A stretch of 64,000 nt of DNA from Rhodeus uyekii (GCA_037043235.1 JAWRVZ010000241.1:496001-560000); one strand, 5' to 3'. Shown: positions 1 through 12,094, counted from the stretch's first letter. Numbers and translations: made by a program. Notes: generated by a model from the letters alone, not told the origin.

Positions 1-2025
1 TCCAGCACTTTAGACACTGTTGCTCCGTTGCGCTTAAAGAAGATTAAAGAAAATAGTCCAACACCGTGGTACAACGAGCACACCCGGGCCCTCAAGAGAG
101 CAGCCAGAAAAATGGAGCGGAGCTGGAAAAAAACTAAGCTAGAGGTTTTTCGCATTTCATGGAAAGACAGCTCTATTGCATTCAGAAAAGCCTTAAAATC
201 AGCTAGATCTGCTTACTTTTCCACCCTCTTAGAAGAAAACAAATACAACCCTAGGTATTTATTTGAGACAGTGACTAAATTAACAAGAAATAAAGCCTCA
301 ACCCCAGATGCTTTAAAACAGCACAGCAGTAATGACTTCATGGACTTCTTTACTTGCAAAATTCATAATATTAGAGAGAAAATTATAACCATGCAACCGT
401 CTACTACAATATCACAAAATACAGAAAATTTTAGTGTCCCCGAAGAAAAATTCCACTCCTTCATTGCTATTGGGGAGGAAGAATTGTCTAAACTCGTTAA
501 ATCATCAAAATCAACAACATGTATGCTAGACCCAATACCAACTAAGCTACTGAAAGAGTTGCTTCCAGAGATCATAGATCCTCTCCTTAATATTATTAAT
601 TCATCTTTGTCATTAGGATACGTACCAAAAACCTTTAAGCTGGCCGTAATTAAACCGCTTATTAAAAAACCACAACTTGATCCTACAGAATTAGTTAATT
701 ACAGGCCGATATCGAATCTACCTTTTTTGTCAAAGATTCTAGAAAAGGCAATATCTTCACAACTATGTTCCTTTCTAGAAAGAAACAGCATCTACGAGGA
801 TTTCCAGTCAGGATTTAGACCATATCATAGTACTGAGACTGCTCTTATTAGAGTTACTAATGATTTGCTCTTATCATCCGATCGTGGTTGTATCTCTCTG
901 TTAGTGTTACTGGACCTTAGTGCTGCATTTGATACAATTGACCACAAAATCCTTCTGAATAGACTTGAAAATTATGTTGGCATTAGTGGAGTTGCATTAG
1001 CCTGGTTCAAATCATACTTATCTGACCGTTATCAGTTTGTAGCAGTAAATGAGGAGATGTCATATCGGTCACAAGTTCAGTATGGAGTTCCTCAAGGTTC
1101 AGTGTTAGGACCATTGCTTTTCACCCTGTACATGCTTCCTTTGGGTGCAGTTATTAGGAAGCATGGCATTAGCTTTCATTGTTACGCTGATGATACTCAG
1201 CTCTATATTTCTTCTCATCCGGATGAAACAAACAAATTCACTAAATTAACAGAATGCATAACCGATATAAAAAATTGGATGACTAATAACTTTCTACTGC
1301 TTAATTCTGAAAAAACAGAGATTCTAATTATTAGACCAAAAAGTTCAGCGCGTAATAATCTAGACTACCGCCTAACACTCAATGGCTGTTCTGTCAAGTC
1401 TTCGTCGTCAGTTAGAAACCTGGGTGTGCTCTTTGATACCAATCTTTCATTTGAAAGCCATGTTTCTAGCATCTGTAAAACGGCATTCTTCCATCTTAAA
1501 AATATATCTAAATTACGACATATGCTCTCTAAGACAAATGCGGAAAAGTTAGTTCATGCGTTCATGAGTTCAAGGCTAGATTATTGTAATGCTCTACTAG
1601 GTGGTTGCCCTGCACGCTTAATAAACAAATTCCAGCTGGTCCAAAATGCAGCAGCTCGAGTTCTTACTAGAACCAGGAAATATGAGCATATTAGCCCAGT
1701 TCTGTCAAACCTGCACTGGCTTCCTATTAATCACCGAATACATTTTAAAATCTTGCTAATTACTTACAAAGCATTAAATGGTTTAGCTCCCCAGTACTTG
1801 AGCGATCTCCTAACACATTATAGTCCTTCACGTCTATTGCGATCCCAAAATACTGACCAGCTTATAATACCTAGAATATCAAAGTCAACTGCTGGCGGTC
1901 GATCCTTTTCCTATTTAGCTCCTAAACTCTGGAACAGTCTTCCTAATACAGTTCGGGAAGCAGACACACTCTGTCAGTTTAAATCTAGACTAAAAACACA
2001 TCTTTTCAACCTGGCATACACATAA
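1..2025 (+). CDS. LINE ORF2 reverse transcriptase, 5' partial
   Basis: The frame is open from base 1 to a stop at 2023-2025. The endonuclease domain would lie left of the window. The protein copies the element's RNA into DNA at the target nick. Visible RT motifs in order are FQSGFR with HSTETAL (about 800-845), LLDLSAAFDTIDH (about 905-945), GVPQGSVLGP (about 1085-1115) and the catalytic YADD at 1183-1194. A conserved C-terminal region with LDYCNALLGG and LHWLPI follows. Two other copies at 16.6 and 35.5 kb carry frameshifts, while this stretch is intact, so it is the least decayed of the three over the shared part. No ATG is assigned because the true start is outside the window. Confidence 0.9.
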   Translation, partial: SSTLDTVAPLRLKKIKENSPTPWYNEHTRALKRAARKMERSWKKTKLEVFRISWKDSSIAFRKALKSARSAYFSTLLEENKYNPRYLFETVTKLTRNKASTPDALKQHSSNDFMDFFTCKIHNIREKIITMQPSTTISQNTENFSVPEEKFHSFIAIGEEELSKLVKSSKSTTCMLDPIPTKLLKELLPEIIDPLLNIINSSLSLGYVPKTFKLAVIKPLIKKPQLDPTELVNYRPISNLPFLSKILEKAISSQLCSFLERNSIYEDFQSGFRPYHSTETALIRVTNDLLLSSDRGCISLLVLLDLSAAFDTIDHKILLNRLENYVGISGVALAWFKSYLSDRYQFVAVNEEMSYRSQVQYGVPQGSVLGPLLFTLYMLPLGAVIRKHGISFHCYADDTQLYISSHPDETNKFTKLTECITDIKNWMTNNFLLLNSEKTEILIIRPKSSARNNLDYRLTLNGCSVKSSSSVRNLGVLFDTNLSFESHVSSICKTAFFHLKNISKLRHMLSKTNAEKLVHAFMSSRLDYCNALLGGCPARLINKFQLVQNAAARVLTRTRKYEHISPVLSNLHWLPINHRIHFKILLITYKALNGLAPQYLSDLLTHYSPSRLLRSQNTDQLIIPRISKSTAGGRSFSYLAPKLWNSLPNTVREADTLCQFKSRLKTHLFNLAYT

Positions 2026-2695
2026 CACATTATACATACATTTTAATCCAAATCATGTAAAATGATTGTTAGGCTGCCTAATTTAGATAAGCCGGAACCG
2101 AGAACATTCCCATAACACCTGATGTACTCGATACATCAGAAGAAGAATGGCATCTACGCTGATATTGTTCTCTGTTTATTCCGAGGTTACCGTGGTCAGC
2201 CGGATCCGGGCCGTATCCAGATCAGATGAAGGACCTGGACACGAGCACAGCACTACCCTGAAGTGTCTGCGGAGACCGTGACTCTACTAGACCCTCCCCT
2301 GTGACGATCATGAACCCATCTCCAACCGGACCAAATTGGACTTCATATTGGACTTGAATTGTTGTCAATATAATAATCATGTACTGTTTGGCTTTGGCCA
2401 GAGGAGAACTGGTCCCCCGACTGAGCCTGGTTTCTCCCAAGGTTTTCTCCATTCTATTCTTCATTCGTTACGTCACCTGCTGGAGTTTTTTCCTTGCCGC
2501 TGTCGCCTATGGCTTGCTCAGTTGGGGAAACTTAACACTTAAAATTCATCAATTGTATTGATTCGCCTGCTCTTTTGGGGCTTCTGTTCAGCCAAACAAA
2601 CTTTGTTTATATTGTTTTTCCTGTAAAGCTGCTTTGAAACAATCTACATTGTAAAAAGCGCTATATAAATAAAGGTGACTTGACTTGACTTGACT
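1..2695 (+). mobile_element. L2-type LINE, copy 1 (3' part)
   Basis: This is a non-LTR retrotransposon running in from the left edge. It has the RT and C-terminal part of ORF2, then a roughly 670-bp 3' UTR ending in a (TGACT)n tail. The same UTR and tail recur at 20.4, 23.75 and 38.9 kb. I assign it to the L2 group from the RT motif wording and the tail type, from memory of fish LINEs. The tail runs directly into the minisatellite of the R repeat, so it appears to have inserted there. Confidence 0.9.
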
Positions 2696-2698
2696 CCT

Positions 2699-3390
2699 GC
2701 GGGAGCGCCACTGCTGCGGCAGTGGAATTAGAAGCTTGCTCCTGCGGGAGCGTCACTGCTGCGGCAGTGGAATTAGAAGCTTGCTCCTGCGGGAGCGTCA
2801 CTGCTGCGGCAGTGGAAATTAGAAGCTTGCTCCTGCGGGAGCGTCACTGCTGCGGCAGTGGAAATTAGAGGCTTGCTCCTGCGGGAGCATCACTGCTGCG
2901 GCAGTGGAAGTTGGATAGAGCTTGCTCCTGCGGGAGCGACACTGCTGCGGCAGTGGGGGTTAGAGAGAGCTTGCTCCTGCGGGAGCGTCACTACTGCGGC
3001 TGTGGGAGTTAGAGATAGCTTGCTCCTGCGGGAGCGTCACTGCTGCGGCAGTGGAAGTTAGAGAGAGCTTGCTCCTGTGGGAGCGTCACTGCTGCGGCGG
3101 TGGAAGTTAGAGAGCTTGCTCCTGCGGGAGCGTCACTGCTGCGGCAGTGGAAGTTAGAGATAGCTTGCTCCTGCGGGAGCGTCACTGCTGCGGCAGTGGA
3201 AGTTAGAGAGAGCTTGCTCCTGCGTGAGCGGCACTGCTGCGGCAGAGGGAGTTAGAGATAGCTTGCTCCTGCGGGAGCATCACTGCTGCGGCAGTGGAAG
3301 TTAGAGATAGCTTGCTCCTGCGGGAGCGTCACTGCTGCGGCAGCAGAAGTTAGAGAGAGCTTGCTCCTGCGGGAGTGTCAGTGCTGCGGC
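2699..3390. repeat. 45-49 bp minisatellite with paired hairpins
   Basis: About 14 tandem units. Each holds two adjacent inverted repeats with the same four-base centre, GCTCC-TGCG-GGAGC and CACTGC-TGCG-GCAGTG, joined by a short purine-rich spacer. Unit length grows from about 45 to 49 bp along the array. The same hairpins appear on the opposite strand at 55.5-58.4 kb. ORFs read through this array are not genes. Confidence 0.9.
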
Positions 3391-5484
3391 AATGGAAAGC
3401 AATGGCCATGAAGTTGTAAGTGGGGAGGAGCTGATGCTTAACAGAAGACCTTGTTTGAATGTGCGATCTGTTTGGTCTGATGTGGCTCTTGAAAGCTTCT
3501 GGAGACCAGCGGCGCAATGCTTGTATTTACTGTTGGGAAAGGCCTTGCACAGCCGTGGTTGCTGCACCTGTGCGAAATGAATGGCTGGATGAATGGTCTG
3601 TTGGGAATCCGGTTTGGGGTAGCGTAGCTTTAAGAAGTTTGGAACCGGAACTTGTAATGGGGTGGAATCGTCTATAGAGAGTGGGACGGATGGGAGTTTA
3701 GCCTGCGAGTTTCTGAAATGAAAGTAGGCTGAGTGGATGTGATGGTGAGTTATGAGCATCTGAGGTAACCAAGCCAGTGTGAACATGGCTTCACTGCTGC
3801 GGCAGTGGGAAAATTCCCCCTTGGCTGACTCCTGCGGGAGTGTGGGGGAACATCATTGCTGCGGCAATGGAGGCAGCGGTGGAATCATTTCCATTTGAAC
3901 TGAGCTCATGCGGGAGTGAGGAGGTGCATCACTACTGCGGAAAAGGAGAACTTCCTCTGAACTAATCGCGTGTTGGATGATGGAGATTGTCCATTTCCTC
4001 GACTTCTGTTGTCTCTTGAGGCGGTGAAAGCCTTTTCTGGAGACTGATTTGATCGAATGTAACTCCTGAAGCTTCCGATGACCTGCGGCCCAGTGCTTGG
4101 ATCTGCTGGTTTTGGGACACGACATGTGGTGGGGTGATTTAAGTCTTCAGTGAAGAGTGGGTCGGATGGGAGTTTGGCCTGATCTCTTAAATGAAGGTTG
4201 GCAACGAAGGATTGTTGCTGTCGGAGTAAGAAAGCCTTACAGGTTGGTCTCTCTTACTTTCGTTGTGCAGCGCTGACGAGTCAGAATATGGATGGATTTG
4301 GCTTAAGGTTGGATGATGGAATCAGAGGAACTGGAATCTATATGGCTCGACCATGGCGTTGAGCGGTCGGACGACATTTGGGTAGAATCCTTGGCGGAGA
4401 GTAGGGATACGGATTTCCAACATGATTGGTTGTCTGGTGTCTGAGCTGGTGGGTTGCGTTCTTGATATGCCTTTGATGAGCAGAGGATTAGGTTTCGGCA
4501 GTGAGAAGTAGATTTCACCTAGGTAACCCATGGTGAAGCTGGCTTGGAAGTTCTTGGTGTTATTGGAATGCACTACGAGTCGGTGTAGTCTTGAACTTTT
4601 CCACTCCACATGTAATCCTCCGAGGGAGTGGTTTGAAGCGAAAGCTTGAAGAATGAACATTTAGCGTCGATAAATATCAACTCTGAATATTGATGTACTG
4701 GTTGGGAATAGATCCACCTCTGGTGGCAGCAGCCTTAACTTCAGTTGGGATTTGCGTTCAACTGTTGTTGGCGACAGAGGTGGTTCTAAGCAGCAGTGTT
4801 TGTGGAATGGCATAGCAGAGAACGGGATGAAAGGAGAATTAGCATGGTGGAGAGAATTAGGTGGGAAAGGCCAGGGACGAAGCCACTTGCGGAGGCAGCC
4901 TCACGCTAGGATCGGAAGGCCGGGCTGCAGGCCTAACATAGGGGAAAGGTTAGGTACGTGCTGCCGTTGCTAACCCTGCACCGCTGGCGGAGGCAAGCTC
5001 GCACTTAAAGGGCGGCGTTTGTCGCTAGATGCTGGCATGTGAGGTGCAGTGCTGGAAAACTGCAGTGTGCTGCTGCGTCTTAACGCTTGGAAATCTGGTT
5101 TTGCAAGGGAGAGATATGAAGATTTAAGGAACGTACGTTTGAGGCATTTTGAAGGTAGAGTTGATTTGGAGATGGTACGGCTGACTGGAGCGAGACCTAT
5201 TCTAGTTAATTTGCTTTGGTCGTCCTCCTTTACTATTGATACGAGTGCTGAGGTGTCGTAGGAAGTTGGGCAAGACGAAGGTGGATGTCTTGATGGTGGA
5301 GGTGAAGGCAAGCCTCGGCGTCATAGGGTGCGACAACGGAGCGGAAGAGCTGGCGACCGCGGGGTGTTGTTGGAGGCTCGGTTGCAGTGTTTGTTGAGTG
5401 CAAGAGCTCCTTTCGACAGTGGGATACAGTGAAGGAACTTGAGAGGAAGAGTTTATCGTGAAACTGGTACATCTCAATCTTGGA
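3391..5484 (-). other. Internal region of R copy 1, no gene seen
   Basis: This stretch is the middle of repeat R. It holds a short cluster of hairpins (3790-3940: CACTGC, ACTCC and CATTGC stems around TGCG) in the same order as copy 2 around 55.55-55.65 kb. The rest is diverged non-coding sequence matching 54.1-56.2 kb inverted. The ORFs here are short, lie on both strands and are not shared in frame between the copies. Confidence 0.6.
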
Positions 5485-6197
5485 CAGGGGTGGCCAACCT
5501 GTTCAGCATGATGAGCGGAGAGCCGCATGAAAGACTGTTAAATTCGCATTTGTTGATGGGGTTTTTGACATTAGAAAGGTCTCGCACATATATCACGCAT
5601 TTAACATGTTTATAAATAATTTTTTTTTTTTTTTTTTACATTTTACATATGGCACCCCACGAGCTATACAAGCATGCAGAGACAATGCGTCTGTGAATTA
5701 TATATGCGGGAAAAAATGATGTATCATCTCATTGACGGTGACAGGAAGTATAAAAGTAAGCAGCGGCTTGGTAATGTAGTGATCGGTTGGAAAACGTCTC
5801 CGGTTACTATCGTAACCTCTGTAATTTAATCATATTCCGTTTAGAGAAGTATGATGGAAATGCTATTTAAGATATTTATACCGTCTGGCAGCCGGATCTG
5901 GATCGCGCTACGATTGGCCAGTTGTCAACTGCTGTTATCCATAAAGTTTCAGAAATGACGTGAAGGGGAGGAGTTCCCAAATGCATTTCATTAAACAACT
6001 CGTTCCTACTCTTGAAAGGGAATGCGCTTCTGCGCCTCTATTTGAATTCGGTAAAAACATCGTGTCCACGTGAGCGGCGGCTGATCTTGGCAGGATACAT
6101 GTAAATTTATGTTTTTGTAGACAAAAAGGGTCTCAGCGGGCCGGATGAGAGCCGCGAAAGAGCAGTCAAAGAGCCGCATGCGGGTTGGCCGCCCCTG
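5485..6197. mobile_element. Non-autonomous hAT element
   Basis: The 713-bp insert has inverted ends CAGGGG(T/C)GGCCAACC, typical of hAT transposons. It is flanked by ATCTTGGA (5477-5484) and GTCTTGGA (6198-6205), an 8-bp target duplication with one later change. The other R copy has the uninterrupted site near 54.13 kb, which confirms insertion. No transposase ORF is present. Its middle (about 5740-6030) resembles the end of the DIRS fragment at 22.76-23.01 kb, so a DIRS terminal piece seems to lie within it. Confidence 0.85.
5740..6030. repeat. DIRS-terminus-like fragment inside the hAT element
   Basis: It shares the words CGTCTCCGGTTACTATCG, TTGGCCAGTTGTCAACTG and GTGAAGGGGAGGAGTTC, in the same order, with the 3' end of the DIRS fragment at 22.76-23.01 kb. 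It holds no coding capacity. The boundaries are approximate. Confidence 0.55.
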
Positions 6198-6205
6198 GTC
6201 TTGGA

Positions 6206-7565
6206 CAATGTGGCGAAAGGCGGGACATCACATGATCGCCTGCTAAATTTGAACACATTGGCTGGCGCTGAGCCAGAGAAAGCGCTCAAAGCTTGTTGCT
6301 GTTCAGTGTTTCAATCTCTTGAATTATTTTGGTTACAGACGTCTAAATACACGCAAGAAACAACAAAAAATCAATATGGTTTGTAAAAACATTGATTTCC
6401 GTAAGTAAAACCTTTCAATTATAAAATTGACAGTTGAATTTATATCAGATGCATGTTGCATATTTAATTTCAAAACAAACTTACCTGTTGGAAATCGAAA
6501 TATCAAAGTTTATGAAAGTTCACAAACTTATTGGCTTTGAATAAACCCTGAGCAGGGGTTCATCCAAACATCATAGACTTATAAAGCTTGTCATGGACTT
6601 AAAGGATTGAAACAGTGAAGGCAAAGAATTACTTGGAAATAGAAAGTGCATATGGTTTCTTTCCAGCGAGTCCACTTAATAGCCGATTAAGTTGAAACAA
6701 CAAGGCAGCGTTGGCAATAAGTACTTGATTCTTGTGTGGGCGGCTGAGCGCGCGATCTGAAGTGGTGCGTGCGATCGGACTGTACTGCGCGCGATCTGGC
6801 TTCGGTGCGCGCTACTGCTTGAGTTGCGAGGAAGCAGCGCGTTACTTTAGAACAATCACATCTCAGACGTGTGTTCCCCGGAACAGTAGTATTGAGAGGG
6901 CACAACTGCTCGTGATTTAGCGATGCAGAAATAAAGCGCCGGGAAGGATTACAGCTGCTCTTGTTTGTGTGAGCTGACGGACAGAGAGAGTGTGAGCTGA
7001 AACTGCAGCGCGGTCTGCTGAGGCTCGCGGCAGCGGCGGCGGCCTGGCTAGCAGGAAGAAAGCGGCATTGCCTGAGAGTCGAGCTTGTAGCTCGACCAGC
7101 TTTATCGTCCTTTCTCAATGGCAGGAGCGATTAAAAGCCGATGTAGAGCTGCTGGATACGGATGTTTACTTGGTGGCGAGAACAGGCCTCAAGTCTTACT
7201 GTGCGTTGCTTGTTGTTGCTTAGGACCCGTTTGTTTGGTCTGGCACCCGTGATGTATTGCTGAGGGTGATATAATATAGTTAGCATGGTGTTGAGCGGAT
7301 GAGGATCGCTACTGGGTCCGGAGGTTTTCATGGAGAATCCCTCTAACGAGTGGAGCTCGATTTCGGGTGTATAGCGACCAGAAGGCGGAGCCACAATGCC
7401 GTAAACTGTCGAGCTGCCGAAAAATGTCAAAGAGCTGTAGGTGAGTCAAACGTGTCTATATATACGTACTTCCTCTCCTGCTGATAGGATGAGGAGTAAT
7501 TGCTGATGACGTGTTGATTGTATTAATCATTTGAACGTGCTCCTCCCGAACTTTGTTAATAAAAC
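6206..7565 (-). other. 5' leader of R copy 1, no ORF supported
   Basis: On the minus strand this is the promoter-proximal part of R. It holds the start block at 7565, TATATATA near 7458, a GC-rich stretch near 7010-7110 and a CAGGTAAG donor-like site near 6480. Matching sequence lies at 52.77-54.12 kb on the plus strand, including the donor-like site near 53.84 kb. The pattern fits an untranslated first exon and intron of an element transcript, but splicing is inferred only. Confidence 0.5.
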
Positions 7566-8267
7566 ATCATTTAGCGCTGCGTCCATGAATTTCGTGAAAG
7601 TGCGGGGTGATAAAGCCAGGCCGAATGGAAGTACTTGATATTGGTACGCCTTCCCCCCAAAGGCGAACCTGAGGTACTTCCTGTGCTGTGGAAGGATGGA
7701 AATATGGAAGTATGCGTCCTTCAGATCGATAGTGACGAACCAGTCCTCGGACCTGATCTGAGTGACTATTTGTTTCAATGTCAGCATCTTGAACTTCAGC
7801 TTCATGACCGAGCGATTCAGAAGGCGCAAATCCAGGATGGGCCGCAATCCTCCATCCTTCTTTGGAACGAGGAAGTAACGGCTGTAAAAGCCTGACTCTC
7901 TGTTTGAGAGGGGTACATGTTCTATGGCCCCTTTCCTCAGTAGGGAGTCTACCTCCTGTTCCATTACCAGAGCCTGCTCGGGGTCCACCACCGTGGGTAG
8001 AACCCCATTGAACCTGGGCGGGCGAGACCTGAACTGGATCGAATACCCTTTCTTTATAATTCGCAGGACCCACTGAGAAACTTCTGGAAGACATGTCCAT
8101 GCCGGCAGAAATTCTACTAGGGGAACCAGCCTCTCGAGGCTGGCCTCCGGTATCTGTGTAGCACACACTCCAGGGCCCGGTTTTCTGGGGAACGCCTGAA
8201 GTGAATGCTCTAGGACCCTCCTTGGAGGGGGCGATCTCCTCAGTGCAGCCGGTGTAACGGGCGGCAA
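7566..8267 (-). pseudogene. DIRS reverse transcriptase, truncated
   Basis: The reading frame begins near 8267, just after the gag ORF, and encodes the N-terminal part of a DIRS-family RT. Visible blocks are LVPLVEFLPAWTCLPEVSQW, the finger motif SRYFLVPKKDGGLRPILDLR and the first catalytic-Asp block VTIDLKDAYFHI, then YQVLPFGLALSPRTFTK. The YIDD active-site block seen in the copy at 63.24 kb is missing. Sequence switches to repeat R after the codons for DAAL, so the ORF end at 7527 is an artefact of the junction. It cannot make a working polymerase. Confidence 0.85.
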
Positions 8268-8307
8268 CTGAGGAGGGACGCCTCCAAGAGGCCTGACGCA
8301 TCTGGCG

Positions 8308-9770
8308 TCAGGGCCTCTTTGAGGTAGCCTTCTTGGCGAGGATGACGGTCCTCAGATCCGTCCTCCTGCCAGAAGGCTGAGGCTGGGAGCGTCTGCCCGA
8401 CCCCCCGGTTTTCTGGGGAGGTTGGCGGGTTGAGACGCTCTGCCTTTGAGCGGCCCGCTGGGCGTATGAGGAGGCCTGGGGTTGTGGCTGGCTCACAGCC
8501 CCAGGTTGAGGGCGACGAGGCAAGAGTACGTTGAACGCCACCTGTTGCTTTGCCGCCTCCTGGAACTTCTCGACGACCGTTTTTACTGAATCGCCGAAAA
8601 GCCCAGAAGGCGACAGAGGGGCGTCCAACATAAAGTTTTTCTCCTTGTCCTTCAAAGTCGTCAAATTTAACCATAGGTGCCTCTCCGTGGCCACACAGGC
8701 TACCATGGAACGGCCAATAGATGCGGCCGTTTCCCTGGTAGCCCGGGAGAGAGGTCTGTGGCTTTGCGTAATTCTGCCACAGCCTGCGGACCAATGCCTC
8801 CGCCCTCGTCGAGGTTCGCCAGCAATTCTGCCTGGTAAGCCTGAAGCAGGGCGGTGGTGTGGAGACACGCCGCTGCCTGGCTAGCCGCAGAATATGCTCT
8901 GCCCACATGAGCTGATGTAACTCGCATAGATTTAGTGGGCAGCGCCGGGACTTTAAGCGACGACACCGATTGCGGAGAAAGGTGGCTCGCAAGCGCCTCC
9001 TCCACTTTCGGTATCGCGCCATAACCATAATTACGCACACCAACCAGAGTGGCATACATATTATTCTGAGGGGTAAACACTCTGGAGGTGGCTGGCCTAT
9101 TCCAGGATCTAGACACCTCAGTATGAAGATCCGGGAAAAAAGGCAGGTCCCGGCGGGCGGGAGGGACCCGCGCCGGCAGAAATCGTTCGTCTAATTTACT
9201 TTTTCGAGGACGAACAATAGTACTTTCTGCTGGCCACTCGATGTTTAAAGTGGCCACAGCGCGAGTCACTACCTCGAGTAATTCCTCATACGCTGGAGAG
9301 GGGGTTGGCGAATCCTCGCTCTCCATGTCGACACTGCCAGTGTCCAACTCCTCAGAGCTAGACAATTGTAGTGCCGGTGCTTCAGCTTGGTCGGAAGTAA
9401 CCGCCCTCGAGCGTGCTTCCGAAACCTCGCATGAAACACTGGATCCGCCGGGTAAGGGCTGAGATAGGGGAGTGCCCGTCTCAATCCCCGCCGACAAATC
9501 CATTTGCGAGCCCCATGACCTAGATCGCCGCAGAGCCTCAGCTGCTGCGGGACCCGAGCCCTGGGGAACGCGAGCCTGGTCGGTCTCAGTGTCAAACACC
9601 GCCAGGCGGGAGCGGAGCACCCGCAGCGGTAGTTGGCTGCAGTGATGGCTCACGAGCGCTGACCTAGCATGCTCCGCTCCCAGACAGACTACACATAACA
9701 AGTGCGTGTCTCCCCCCGAGAGATAGCGAGGGCAAGGAGACGCACACTGTTTGAAAGTCTGATCCGCCAT
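8308..9770 (-). pseudogene. DIRS gag-like ORF with a frameshift
   Basis: It starts at the ATG at 9768-9770 (MADQTFKQC) and ends at 8308. It would encode the structural protein of the DIRS particle. The N-terminus has Cys pairs (CASPC, then CVVC followed by His) that could bind zinc. An acidic Ser/Glu stretch follows, then a conserved central block (FTPQNNMYATLVGVRNYGYG) and a basic Gln/Ser/Arg-rich tail. Comparison with the copy at 61-62.5 kb shows a frame change near 8740, just after the residues for KATDLS; the remainder continues in another frame to 8308. The antisense ORFs over this region are shadows. Confidence 0.85.
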
Positions 9771-9822
9771 AATATATAATAGTATATAATATAATATATA
9801 TATAATATATAATATATAAGAG
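9771..9822. repeat. AT-rich dinucleotide stretch
   Basis: Imperfect ATATAAT repeats lie immediately upstream of the DIRS gag start. A shorter AT stretch sits at the same place before the gag ATG at 61016. Confidence 0.8.
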
Positions 9823-10092
9823 GTCCCTGATTTTTAAACTAGATAGGGATTCCACTCTCAAAATAGCCAGCTCAATACACACACACACTCTCTGACACTG
9901 TGCTTGCAAAGACAAAAAAAGCTGCCGCTTCCGGGTTCCGGCGCTCTTTTATGACCTGGTTCGTGACGTCACCGAGCCGCGACCGTCACTCACGCACGCG
10001 ACGGAAGTTTACATATTGTGCTTCGCGAGGCAACGCGCGAGCATTCCCCAAAGCGATCGAAAGACGCAGCGCGAGTTCCCTTGAAAGGGAAC

Positions 10093-10662
10093 AATTAGTT
10101 CGTTCCACACGAACATAAATGCCCATTTTAAATATATTTTTTTGTTTTACCCTATTAATTACAGCTAAAATTATAACCATTAAGATCTCATATAAATACT
10201 AATTAATAATCAGTGATCAGTGACCATGCCCACACACGCACACAGACAGAACTAGGAGACTAGGAGGCAGTGAATTCATGAACCGTGACAGTTACTGCTT
10301 AGAGGTACTGTACGTGTGTATTTCACTACGTGAACAATAGCGATCACAATTAATTCATGTTAACAACATGAGGTAAAACCGCTGTAAATCACTTCTAAAA
10401 GTATCACTGTGGTGAATGATGTAAGCGAAGCTGAGAGAATGAACGAGTTAAGGGCTGATAAAGGGGTTGGAACCACGTGACTGTTTTATGAGAGGCTGTT
10501 TAGGATATTTCCAGTAAAAATGTGCGCGACGATGATGAGCGTTAGGACTTTTCCACACAAAAATGTGCGTGGGTGAGGGAAAAAAATTCCTCGCACTCCG
10601 ATACAATACTCGTACACTGATTTGCTCGTGTACTAAGTCACTCGTAAACCGAGGTATTACTG
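10093..10662. mobile_element. Mariner/pogo-like element, partial
   Basis: Its right end is CGAGGTATTACTG followed by TA, matching the complete element at 48060-49047. The left end is missing where the DIRS terminus begins, and the interior lacks about 350 bp present in the other copy. No transposase ORF is present. Confidence 0.75.
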
Positions 10663-11600
10663 TATATTATTTTTTTATTTGCTGACATCAGTTGCTCTGT
10701 TGAAGTGGAAAAGTGCAAGAAATCACTGGAGTCACAGATTTTCTGATGCTGAAGCTCAAACTTTAATGGTGGACACAATGAAGCTGAGAACATCTCAGGA
10801 TTACATTTTTCTACAGTTAGTCATTGACCTTGTGTTCCAGTGTTTGCTATTTCCTTTCATCTTCAGTCTGTCCAGAAGTATTGATTTGGTTTCATAACGG
10901 CTATTTAATTTATCATCAAATCTTCCAGATACTAAATGCTTCAACGGCCTGATCTATAATGATAATGTTGTTCAACTCGTCTCTAATTCCCTGCAGATGG
11001 TCAAGAGTGTTGAATTGGGTGAAATGTGTTGCAAAAACTCTGAAAGATCAAAACAGAGGCCTGATTATTTCAGGGGCCTTTTCACAAGTTGTTTATTTTC
11101 TGTGTTACTTTTGCAATATTTTCACAATAAATCTGTAATGCTCTTGTAATGCGGTTTTATAGCATATTTGCTTCAACAGCTCAGGCGATATTTATCTTCA
11201 GATGTAAAGCTTCATGTTACAGGTGAACTATTCCTTGTATCCTGGCATTTCCCAATTGTTTTCACCTTCTGTCTGTCCAAAACTATACACTTGGTCTCTC
11301 GTTTAGAGATTTAATCAAATCTTTATCTTTTAATCAAATCTTCATCAAAGAAGAGATTATTCTTATGCAGGTGCAAGATCAGCTAAAGGGAGAAACACAA
11401 TCACAGAGGCCTGAAATCATTTATATTCTGCGTATCCAAAATGTAAAATATAAAATACTATATTGTCCATCCAGATATTATCATTCATTTTCTCGGTTCA
11501 TGATTTGAACATCACTCCTCTTTGCCTAATAAATCTCACTCAACTCAGTTCTGAATATTAATCACAGGCCTCAGATCAGGTTTAGGGTTTAATCCCATTG
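10663..11600. other. Intergenic DNA upstream of H4
   Basis: AT-rich, with two weakly similar blocks (about 10840-10960 and 11250-11340, each with a TCTGTCTGTCCA-like word and a run of ATCAAATCTT) that suggest an old tandem duplication. The short ORF at 10679-10897 has no recognisable domain. No gene is supported. Confidence 0.5.
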
Positions 11601-11614
11601 TTTTGTGCTGGATC

Positions 11615-12059
<445 letters not shown>

Positions 12060-12094
12060 ACGCCTGAAATCAGAGAAACACACACCGAACCAAC

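Larger units (their letters stand above)
2699..7565 (-). mobile_element. Unclassified long repeat R, copy 1
   Basis: Read on the minus strand from 7565 to 2699, this matches the plus-strand copy at 52.8-59.2 kb in the same segment order. The order is a start block TGATGTTTTATTAAC, a TATATATA box about 110 bp in, a GC-rich leader, a splice-donor-like CAGGTAAG, diverged middle blocks, then hairpin arrays. It abuts the broken DIRS reverse transcriptase at 7566, so R probably inserted into that element. An L2 has inserted into its distal minisatellite at 2695, and a hAT element lies at 5485-6197. No convincing protein was found. Short ORFs in the middle (about 5200-5530) share a few words with copy 2 but not a conserved full frame. 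Confidence 0.7.
7566..10092 (-). mobile_element. DIRS-type retrotransposon, copy 1 (5' part)
   Basis: On the minus strand it runs from a terminal region at about 10.09 kb through a gag-like ORF into a reverse transcriptase that stops abruptly at 7566, where repeat R begins. The plus-strand copy at 61-64 kb continues normally past the same point (63.21 kb), so this copy is interrupted. The RNase H and tyrosine recombinase are not in this fragment. Its outer end abuts a partial mariner-type element. Confidence 0.85.

Noticed and set aside
7567..9055. Alternative-frame ORFs over DIRS copy 1
   Set aside because: Out-of-frame readings of gag and RT; only short continuation pieces after true frameshifts are kept.
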